DNA of 8,062 bases. Source: JBBPZA01 sp038330095. GTDB lineage: Bacteria > Actinomycetota > Thermoleophilia > Solirubrobacterales > Solirubrobacteraceae. The stretch covers positions 1 through 8,062 of the forward strand of contig JBBQNQ010000104.1 in the NCBI GenBank assembly GCA_038330095.1, given 5' to 3'. Positions 1 through 6,074 of this stretch are shown here, piece after piece. Numbering within the stretch: the first letter of the stretch is position 1; every line of letters begins with the position of its first letter. A program made the position numbers and the translations under genes. Below the pieces are notes generated by a model. It had not been told where the DNA came from. It did no database searches and saw only the letters and a list, made by a program, of their open reading frames with translations.

Positions 1-1299
1 TACAACGAGCCCTACCAGTTCGGAGGGCCGGCGACCCCGCCCGGCGCCGGCTGGTGGCGCGAGAGGCTGCAGGCGAACGCGCTGGCCGATGGCGATCTCT
101 CGAAGTTCCGGGCCTTCGTGAGCTTCGACCGCCTGGTACGCCGGCTCGACACCGAGCTGCGGGGGCGGTCCGTGGGCGCACCGACCAGCGGCCCGGTCAA
201 CCGCATCCTCTCCAGCCGCTTCGTCCTCGGAAGCGGGGGCTTGAACTTCCGCGACAGCGGTGAGCAGCTTCGCGGGCGGCTCCAGCCGTACTCGCTGTAC
301 ATCCCGAAGGCGAAGCCGAAGGGAGGGCGCTACCAGCTCACGCTGCTGCTGCACTCGCTGACCGGCAACTACAACCAGATGTCGGGCTCTAACAACCAGC
401 GGCAGTTCGGCGACCGCAAGCGGCCGTCGCTGGTCATCACGCCCGAGGGCCGCGGGCCCGACGGCTTCTATCGCGACCTTGCCGGAGCGGACACCTACGA
501 GGTGTGGGCAGACGTCGCCGCGCGCTACCCGCTGGAGCCGCGACGGACGACAATCGCCGGCTACTCGATGGGCGGCTTCGGCACGTACAGGCTCGCGAGC
601 CAGTTCCCTGACCTGTTCGCACGCGCGCAGCCGACCGTGGGCACAACGGACTTCCCGCGCGCGAAGCTCGCTTCCGTGCGCTGGGTGCCGTTCCGGATGT
701 GGAACGCGACGAAGGACGAGCTGGTCGGGCCGGGCAGCTACCGGCCCGTCGCGGATGAGCTCCAGAGGCTCGGCTATCGCTACGAGCTCGACGAGTTCAC
801 CGGCCTAAGTCACATCGCGCTGGCCGGCAACGACGAATACGGGCCCGCGGCGCGCTTCCTGGACGCCGCGCAGGTGGTGCGCAACCCGCCGCGCGTGACC
901 TTCGTGCGGGAGACCGCGATGGACTTCCCGAGCCGCGGAACGACGGCCGACCACGCCTACTGGATATCGAGGATCCGGCTGCTGAAGGGCGCGACCACCG
1001 GCAGCATCGACGTGCGCTCGCGCGGCTTCGGCCGAGGCGACCCCGCTGCGGTGGAGTCGACCGGGAGCGGCAGGCTCGTCGGCGGGCCCTCCCCGCTGGC
1101 CTTCACCTACCGCAAGACGAGGTGGGGCCCGACCCCGGGTCTCTCGGTGAGAGACCGGCTCGACGTCAGCGCCACGAACGTGAGGTCGATCACCGTCGAC
1201 GCGGAGCGCGCTCGGGTGAGCTGCGGCGCCGACGTCCGCGTCACCTCGAAGGACCCGGTCGAGGTCCGGTTGCGCAACTGCCCAGGACCCGGCCGGTGA
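1..1299 (+). CDS. Alpha/beta-hydrolase, tandem copy 1 (5' end cut by window)
   Basis: Likely secreted esterase or peptidase of the alpha/beta-hydrolase superfamily; the substrate is unknown. The frame is open from base 1, and the translation before the internal GTG at 118 (GWWRERLQANALADGDLSKF) aligns with the middle of copy 3. The gene therefore begins outside the window, and the signal peptide and N-terminal domain are missing here. Visible in order: the pre-catalytic segment (NRILSSRF), a likely oxyanion-hole HSL (His codon 352-354), the nucleophile elbow GYSMGG (Ser codon 565-567), a putative acid in TKDELV (Asp codon 715-717) and a putative His in GLSHIAL (811-813). A C-terminal beta-rich domain follows, with DVRSRGFGRGDP and two Cys codons at 1222 and 1279. 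Unlike copies 2 and 3 it lacks the Cys pair just before the ELRGRLQPY-like strand. Its stop overlaps the start of copy 2. The superfamily call is firm; esterase versus prolyl-oligopeptidase-type peptidase is open. Confidence 0.85.
   Translation, partial: YNEPYQFGGPATPPGAGWWRERLQANALADGDLSKFRAFVSFDRLVRRLDTELRGRSVGAPTSGPVNRILSSRFVLGSGGLNFRDSGEQLRGRLQPYSLYIPKAKPKGGRYQLTLLLHSLTGNYNQMSGSNNQRQFGDRKRPSLVITPEGRGPDGFYRDLAGADTYEVWADVAARYPLEPRRTTIAGYSMGGFGTYRLASQFPDLFARAQPTVGTTDFPRAKLASVRWVPFRMWNATKDELVGPGSYRPVADELQRLGYRYELDEFTGLSHIALAGNDEYGPAARFLDAAQVVRNPPRVTFVRETAMDFPSRGTTADHAYWISRIRLLKGATTGSIDVRSRGFGRGDPAAVESTGSGRLVGGPSPLAFTYRKTRWGPTPGLSVRDRLDVSATNVRSITVDAERARVSCGADVRVTSKDPVEVRLRNCPGPGR
1284..1299 (+). 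promoter_or_regulatory. RBS and GTGA stop/start overlap between copies 1 and 2
   Basis: AGGA at 1284-1287 lies 8 bases before GTG 1296, inside the last codons of copy 1. The start codon overlaps the TGA of copy 1 (1297-1299). This arrangement usually gives translational coupling and fixes the start of copy 2. Confidence 0.7.
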
Positions 1300-3449
1300 A
1301 AGGCGGGCTGGCGCTCGCGACGGTCGCGGCTTGCCTGGGCGCGATCGTCCTCGGGGCCTCGAGCGCAGCGGCCGACGACGCCTCGCTGTTCTCGGCCCCG
1401 GGACAGCGCCCGGGCCCGTCGATCCTCTACAAGCGCATCAAGCCCGCTCCCCAGCTGACCAACACGGGGCCGTGGCGCGCGAAGCCGATCCTGATCTCGG
1501 GGGCGAGCGCCTACCGCGCCGGGGAGTTCCTGTACCAGGACTTCCTCTACGACGATCACGGGGCCCGCTTCGCGAAGGGCGCCGGCAACTCGCTCCCGGG
1601 CAGCGCGAGCGGCACCTACAGCTACCCGACCGCCTCAAAGTACGCGAACAACGCCGCCGACCTTGTTGAGCTGCGCATCAAGCCGCTCGCCTCGGCGACC
1701 GCCTTTCGCCTGACCCTCAACACGCTGATCGACCCCGAGCTGACGGCGGCGACGGTCGCTATCGGCAGCTCGTCGGCCGCGCGCGCCTTCCCGCACGGGG
1801 CGAACGCCACGGCCCCGGCCCAGCTCTTCCTGACGTGGCACGGCGACACCGCCGATCTGATCGACGCCGCGAGCGGGGACGAGGTGAGCACGGACATCGG
1901 CGTGGATGTCGACCTGGACCGCCGGCAGGTGACGCTGACGCTCCCCCACAGCGCCTACGACCCCGGACGGAGCACCGTCCGCATCGCGGCGGGCGCGGGC
2001 CTCTGGGACCGCGCGAACGACCGCTACCTGGTCCCCGGCGCGGACGCGACTAAGGACCGTCCCGGGGGCGCAGGCGTCAAGGCCGCCCCGACCGCCTTCT
2101 TCAACGTCGCCTTCCGGTCCGCCGAGCCGCTGCCTTTCGCTGCGTCCTGGCGCGATCAGCTCCAGGCCACCGAGCTCGCCGACGGCGACCTCTCCCGATT
2201 CTCCGCGCGGGTCGACTTCGACCGGCTCGTCCGCGGGGTCGACGACAACCTCTCCGGGCGGCCCGACGGCGTACCGCGTTCCGGGCAGATGAACCGCATC
2301 CTGTCCAGCCGCTTCCAGACCGGGAACGGAGGGACGGACTTCGCCACCCCCTGCGGCGGCTTGGCGGAGGCGTGCAGGGGCGAGCTGCGTGGGCGCCTAC
2401 AGCCCTACGCGCTCTACGTGCCCCCTAACTCGCCGGCCGACGGGCGCTACCAGCTCACGCTGCTGCTGCACTCGCTCGGGCAGAACTACAACCAGTACTC
2501 CAACTCGCGCAACCGGCGCCAGTTCGGCGACCGGACGCGCCCGTCGCTGGTGATCACGCCCGAGGGCCGCGGGCCGGACGGTTTCTACCGCGACGTTCCC
2601 GGCGCCGACACCTTCGAGGTCTGGGCCGACGTCGCCGCGCGCTACCCGCTCGATCCGGTCAGGACGACGATCACCGGCTACTCGATGGGGGGCATCGGAA
2701 CCTTCCAGTTCGCCGCGAAGTTCCCCGACCTGTTCGCGCGCGCCCAGCCTACGGTCGGAGCGATGCTGTTCCCCCTCCAGCAGCTCGCGTCCGTGCGCTG
2801 GGTGCCGTTCCTCATGTGGAATGCGGGCGAGGACGAGCTGGTCGTGCCGGGTCTGTACCGGCCCGACGCGGAGAAGCTCGCCGAGCTGGGCTACCGCTAC
2901 GAGCTCGACGTGTTCCTCGGCCAGAGGCATGTGAGCCTGGCCATCAACGACCAGTACGCGCCGGCCGCGACGTTCCTCGACAGCGCGCGCGTGATCCGCA
3001 ACCCGCCACGCGTGACCTTCGTGCGCAACGCTGCGGTCGACTTTCCAAAGGTGGGCACGACGGCCGACCACGCTTACTGGCTCTCGCGCATCACGCTGCG
3101 CGACCCCGACGAGCTGGCCACCGTGGACGTTCGCTCGCGAGGCTTCGGCCGCGGCGACCCGGACCCGGTGAGCGCGACAGGCAGCGGGATGCTGGAAGGC
3201 GGAAGGCTCGGCTCCTTGCCGTTCACGATCGCCCGCACGAGATGGCGCTCGGCGCCGCGGATCGCTGTGCGCGACCGGCTCGACGTCACCGCGACCAACG
3301 TGAGTTCGATCATGGTCGACGCAACTCGCGCGCGGGTGACCTGCGGCGCCAAGGTCCGCGTCACTTCGGAGGACCCGGTCGAGGTCGTGCTGCGCAACTG
3401 CCCAGCCGTCGCGCGCGCCGGCGGCGCGCGGGCGCCCGCGAGCGGGTAG
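1296..3449 (+). CDS. Secreted alpha/beta-hydrolase, tandem copy 2
   Basis: A 717-residue exported hydrolase paralogous to its two neighbours; the reaction is unknown. The GTG start at 1296 is chosen because it begins a signal peptide (n-region with Lys2, hydrophobic core, ASSAAA-DD cleavage-like site near residue 25), lies 8 bases after AGGA (1284-1287), and overlaps the stop of copy 1 as GTGA. The upstream in-frame extension is only copy 1 read in another frame. Layout: N-terminal beta-rich domain (about 50-270) with FLYQDFLYDD and NNAADLVELR; linker; catalytic domain (about 330-570) with HSL at 392-394, Ser463 in GYSMGG, likely acid Asp513 in EDELV and likely His545; C-terminal domain with DVRSRGFGRGDP and Cys683/Cys702. 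An extra Cys pair, 353/360, sits before the catalytic core. The linker is shorter than in copies 1 and 3 and lacks their GWW motif. The tail after RNCP is Ala/Gly/Arg-rich. Triad assignment is by motif spacing, not structure. Confidence 0.9.
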   Translation: MKGGLALATVAACLGAIVLGASSAAADDASLFSAPGQRPGPSILYKRIKPAPQLTNTGPWRAKPILISGASAYRAGEFLYQDFLYDDHGARFAKGAGNSLPGSASGTYSYPTASKYANNAADLVELRIKPLASATAFRLTLNTLIDPELTAATVAIGSSSAARAFPHGANATAPAQLFLTWHGDTADLIDAASGDEVSTDIGVDVDLDRRQVTLTLPHSAYDPGRSTVRIAAGAGLWDRANDRYLVPGADATKDRPGGAGVKAAPTAFFNVAFRSAEPLPFAASWRDQLQATELADGDLSRFSARVDFDRLVRGVDDNLSGRPDGVPRSGQMNRILSSRFQTGNGGTDFATPCGGLAEACRGELRGRLQPYALYVPPNSPADGRYQLTLLLHSLGQNYNQYSNSRNRRQFGDRTRPSLVITPEGRGPDGFYRDVPGADTFEVWADVAARYPLDPVRTTITGYSMGGIGTFQFAAKFPDLFARAQPTVGAMLFPLQQLASVRWVPFLMWNAGEDELVVPGLYRPDAEKLAELGYRYELDVFLGQRHVSLAINDQYAPAATFLDSARVIRNPPRVTFVRNAAVDFPKVGTTADHAYWLSRITLRDPDELATVDVRSRGFGRGDPDPVSATGSGMLEGGRLGSLPFTIARTRWRSAPRIAVRDRLDVTATNVSSIMVDATRARVTCGAKVRVTSEDPVEVVLRNCPAVARAGGARAPASG
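3412..3440 (+). repeat. Two overlapping GC palindromes at the end of copy 2
   Basis: Bases 3412-3430 can fold as an 8-bp all-GC stem with a 3-base loop (3412-3419 with 3423-3430). Bases 3427-3440 (CGCGGGCGCCCGCG) are a perfect 14-base palindrome. They share 3427-3430, so the two folds exclude each other. They encode the low-complexity Ala/Gly/Arg tail of copy 2 just before its stop at 3447. A role in transcript polarity or processing is possible but unproven; GC-rich DNA yields such structures by chance. Confidence 0.45.
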
Positions 3450-3466
3450 CTTTCCGCGCGGGCTAC

Positions 3467-3476
3467 GGAGGAGGAG
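3467..3476 (+). promoter_or_regulatory. Strong Shine-Dalgarno of copy 3
   Basis: GGAGGAGGAG is a triple-repeat anti-16S complement. Its central GGAGG (3470-3474) is 8 bases from ATG 3483 and 5 bases from GTG 3480, which favours the ATG. It is much stronger than the site of copy 2, so copy 3 may be translated independently. No promoter is evident in the 33-base gap. Confidence 0.75.
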
Positions 3477-3482
3477 CTGGTG

Positions 3483-5702
3483 ATGCGCAGGTTCGCGGTG
3501 GGGATGGTCGTCGCTTGCCTTTCGTCGATCGCGCTCGGCGCCTCGAGCGCCGCGGCCGACGAGGCTTCGCTGTTCTCCGGCCCGGGACAGCTGCCCGGGC
3601 CGTCCATCCTCTACAAGCGCCCCAAGCTCGCGCCCCAGCTGACCAACGCACCCGCCGGCGTCTGGAAGGCGCCCCCGATCCTCATCTCGGGTGCCAGCGC
3701 TTATCGCGGCGGCGAGTTCCTCTACCAGGACTTCCTCTACGACGACGTGGGGGCAAAGGGCAAGCGGGAGTCCGGCGACCCGCGGCAGTCCTCGCTCTTC
3801 TCGCTCACCAACGGGACCTACACCTATCCCAAGGCCTCGGGCTATGCCAACAACGCGGCCGACCTCGTCGAGTTCCGGGTCAAGCCGCTGAGCTCCGAAA
3901 CGGCGTTCCGGCTGACCTTCAACACCCTGGTGGATCCCGACCTCACGGGAGCGACGATCGCAATCGGCTCCTCGTCCTCGCCGCGTCCCTTCCCGCACGG
4001 CGCCAACGCCTCGGCTCCGGCGCAGCTCTTCCTCACCTGGCACGGCGACACGGCGGACCTGATCGACGCGGCCACGGGCGACACCGTCTACACCGGCACC
4101 AAGGTCGACGTGGACCTCGTGCGCCGCCAGGTCACGCTGCGCGTGGCCCACAGCGCATGGGATCCGGGTCAGCGCACGATCCGGTTCGCCGTCGCCGCCG
4201 GACTGTGGGACGGCGCCAATGGTCGCTACCTGACCCCTGCGGCGTCCTCGACGGCCGACCGTCCCGGGGGCGCCGGAGGCCTCACCAAGCCGACCGCCTT
4301 CTTCAACGTCGCCTTCCGCAATGCCGAGCCCTTCCAGTCGGTCACCGACACCGCCGCCCTGACCGATCCCGGGTGGTGGCGAGAGAAGCTCCAGGCGGTC
4401 GCGCTCGCCGACGGGAACATCGCGCGCTTCCGCGCCAAGGTGAGCTTCAAGCGCCTGAGCCGCGGGACCGACGACGATCTGAGCGACCGCCCCGAGGGCG
4501 TGCCGGCCAGCGGCCGCATGAACCGCATCCTCTCCAGCCGCTACCAGACGGGCTCGGGAGGCGCCGACTTCAGCGACACCTGCGGCGGCTCGGGGGCATG
4601 CAGCGGCGAGCTTCGCGGGCGCCTTCAGCCCTACTCGATCTACGTGCCGAAGGACGCGCCGACCGACGGGCGCTACCAGCTCACGCTGCTGCTGCACTCG
4701 CTCACCGCAAACTACAACCAGTTCTCGGGCACGCGCAACCAGACACAGTTCGGTGACCGCTCGCGGCCGTCCATCGTCATCACGCCGGAGGGCCGCGGGC
4801 CCGACGGCTTCTACGTCGATCGCGCCGGCGCAGACACGTTCGAGGTCTGGGCCGACGTCGCCGCGCGCTTCCCGCTGGACCCACGACGCACCACCGTCGC
4901 CGGCTACTCGATGGGCGGCTTTGGCACCTTCAAGTTCGCCAGCCAGTTTCCCGACCTGTTCGCCCGCGCCCAGCCGACGGTCGGCGCACTTACCATCCCC
5001 GCCGACATGCTCGCGTCCGTGCGCTGGATCCCGTTCCTGATGTGGAATGCGACCAAGGACGAGCTCGTGCCGCCCGGCCAGTACCTCGCGGCGGCGGACA
5101 AGCTCAAGGCGCTGCGCTACCGCTACCAGCTCGACCAGTTCGAGCCGTTCACGGGCGCGCTGCCGGTGCCCACGCCGAACCACATCATGCTCGCGGCCAA
5201 CGACCAGTTCGCCCCGGCCGCGAAGTTCCTCGACGCCGCGCGGGTCGTGCGCGACCCCCCGCGCGTCACCTACGTGCGCAACGCCGCGCTTGACTTCGCC
5301 AAGGCGGGAACGCGAGCAGACCACGCGTACTGGGTGTCCCGCATCAAGCTGCGCGACCCGGCCTCCCTGGGCACGGTCGACGTGCGCTCGCGCGGCTTCG
5401 GCCGGGGCGACCCGAAGGCGGTCGACTCGACAGGCAGCGGCAAGCTCAAGGGAGGCAACCTGGGCACGCGGCCGTTCACCCTGCGCAGGACGAAGTGGGG
5501 CAGCGCGCCCACGACCGCGCGGCGCGACGTCCTAGACGTGGCCGCGAGCAACGTCAGCTCGATCACCGTCGACGCGACCCGCGCGCGCGTGACCTGCGAC
5601 GCGAAGGTAGCGATCGTCTCCAAAGACCCGGTCGCCGTGCGGCTGCGAAACTGCCCGCGGGCGCTCCCCGCCCAGACCTCACCGACGTTCGCCGGCAGGT
5701 AA
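3483..5702 (+). CDS. Secreted alpha/beta-hydrolase, tandem copy 3
   Basis: A 739-residue exported hydrolase, third in the array. ATG 3483 is preferred over GTG 3480 because it sits 8 bases after GGAGG (3470-3474); the two differ by one residue. The signal peptide has Arg2-Arg3, a hydrophobic core and ASSAAA-DE near residue 25. Residues about 60-280 form a beta-rich domain (FLYQDFLYDD 80-88, GTYTYP 111-116, NNAADLVEFR 123-132) loosely like the DOMON-like glucodextranase module. The catalytic domain (about 340-590) has HSL 405-407, Ser476 in GYSMGG, likely acid Asp526 in KDELVPP and likely His567. The C-terminal domain has DVRSRGFGRGDP (633-644) and Cys705/Cys724; Cys367/Cys373 form a further likely disulfide. 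Over residues 428-479 it matches copy 2 at 44 of 52 positions by hand count. It has nine extra residues immediately before the His compared with copies 1 and 2. The family could be PHB-depolymerase/feruloyl-esterase-like or prolyl-oligopeptidase-like; sequence alone does not decide. Confidence 0.9.
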   Translation: MRRFAVGMVVACLSSIALGASSAAADEASLFSGPGQLPGPSILYKRPKLAPQLTNAPAGVWKAPPILISGASAYRGGEFLYQDFLYDDVGAKGKRESGDPRQSSLFSLTNGTYTYPKASGYANNAADLVEFRVKPLSSETAFRLTFNTLVDPDLTGATIAIGSSSSPRPFPHGANASAPAQLFLTWHGDTADLIDAATGDTVYTGTKVDVDLVRRQVTLRVAHSAWDPGQRTIRFAVAAGLWDGANGRYLTPAASSTADRPGGAGGLTKPTAFFNVAFRNAEPFQSVTDTAALTDPGWWREKLQAVALADGNIARFRAKVSFKRLSRGTDDDLSDRPEGVPASGRMNRILSSRYQTGSGGADFSDTCGGSGACSGELRGRLQPYSIYVPKDAPTDGRYQLTLLLHSLTANYNQFSGTRNQTQFGDRSRPSIVITPEGRGPDGFYVDRAGADTFEVWADVAARFPLDPRRTTVAGYSMGGFGTFKFASQFPDLFARAQPTVGALTIPADMLASVRWIPFLMWNATKDELVPPGQYLAAADKLKALRYRYQLDQFEPFTGALPVPTPNHIMLAANDQFAPAAKFLDAARVVRDPPRVTYVRNAALDFAKAGTRADHAYWVSRIKLRDPASLGTVDVRSRGFGRGDPKAVDSTGSGKLKGGNLGTRPFTLRRTKWGSAPTTARRDVLDVAASNVSSITVDATRARVTCDAKVAIVSKDPVAVRLRNCPRALPAQTSPTFAGR

Positions 5703-5709
5703 GGGGCGA

Positions 5710-5730
5710 GCGGCGCGGGCCACGCGCCGC
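5710..5730. terminator. GC hairpin between convergent genes, possible bidirectional terminator
   Basis: GCGGCGCG (5710-5717) pairs perfectly with CGCGCCGC (5723-5730) around a 5-base loop GGCCA. It lies in the 36-base gap between the stop of hydrolase copy 3 and the stop of the convergent ABM gene. No T tract follows on either strand, so it is not a canonical intrinsic terminator. Position and stem strength support a terminator or mRNA-stabilising role. Confidence 0.5.
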
Positions 5731-5738
5731 GCGCCGCG

Positions 5739-6059
5739 TCAGCCGGGAATCGGCATCGGCCCGCTGCCCGACACCTCGTGCACCGAGATCTCCGGCCGGC
5801 CGGAGACGAGCCCGGGCAGCGCCGCCACGAGACGCGCGACGTGGGGCTCGCGCAGGTGGGCCTGGAGCGCCTCCATGTCGCGCCACTCCTCGACCGCGAT
5901 GAAGCTCATGGCGTCGGCGACCTCGGAGTAGTAGCCGTAGTTCAGGCAACCGTCGTCGGCGCGCGACGCTTCCTGGACCTCCTTGAGCAGCGCCACGAAC
6001 TCGTCGTGGCGGTCGGGTCGCGGGCGTACGCGGGCGATGACGATGACACCGGGGCTCAT
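5739..6059 (-). CDS. ABM-domain (YgiN-type) putative monooxygenase
   Basis: A 106-residue protein of the antibiotic biosynthesis monooxygenase fold (dimeric alpha/beta barrel; cofactor-independent quinol-type monooxygenases and related small enzymes). Family signatures seen: an initial VIVIARVRPRPD strand and turn, a helix FVALLKEVQEAS (21-32), DDGCLNYGYY (35-44), FIAVEEWRD (53-61) and EALQAHLREPHV (63-74) with His68 and His73. Length is normal for the family. The ATG at 6059 is supported by homology-like alignment from residue 4. GAGGT (6072-6076) overlaps the upstream gene's stop but sits about 12-13 bases away, a long spacing. The gene is the second of an operon, 15 bases after the mini-catalase-like gene. 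It probably acts in the cytoplasm, as no signal or membrane segment is seen. The substrate is unknown; some family members lack monooxygenase activity. Confidence 0.88.
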   Translation of the reverse strand: MSPGVIVIARVRPRPDRHDEFVALLKEVQEASRADDGCLNYGYYSEVADAMSFIAVEEWRDMEALQAHLREPHVARLVAALPGLVSGRPEISVHEVSGSGPMPIPG

Positions 6060-6074
6060 CGCACGAACGGTACC

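Larger units (their letters stand above)
1..5702 (+). repeat. Tandem array of three paralogous hydrolase genes
   Basis: Three same-strand genes encode the same domain series in the same order, with unbroken alignment from the pre-catalytic segment to the final Cys. Copies 2 and 3 are also alignable from the signal peptide onward (ASSAAAD, then GPSILYKR and APQLTN). The exact shared nucleotide blocks include a 35-base block at 325-359, 2442-2476 and 4668-4702. Spacing is -4 bases between copies 1 and 2, and 33 bases between copies 2 and 3, so an operon is likely. Copy 1 is cut by the window, so the array may extend further upstream. Confidence 0.9.

Noticed and set aside
1122..1295. N-terminal extension of copy 2 upstream of GTG 1296
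   Set aside because: It lies inside copy 1 in another frame, has Arg-rich shadow composition, and would bury the signal peptide.
118..1299. Copy 1 as a complete gene starting at GTG 118
   Set aside because: The frame is open back to base 1, and the upstream residues (GWWRERLQ, ALADGDLSKF) align with internal residues of copy 3, so 118 is an internal Val codon.
2816..4756. 646-codon plus-strand open frame bridging copies 2 and 3
   Set aside because: It crosses two well-supported genes in another frame, and its product is Arg/Ala/Gly-rich with no recognisable domain. It is a GC-bias shadow.
2397..5324. 975-codon open frame on the minus strand across hydrolase copies 2 and 3
   Set aside because: It is exactly codon-registered with the sense genes, so antisense stops need sense TTA, CTA or TCA codons, which are rare in this GC-rich coding. 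It ends precisely at a sense Leu CTA codon (2397-2399). The product is a low-complexity Arg/Gly/Val/Glu-rich protein without domain motifs, while the sense genes show clear catalytic motifs.
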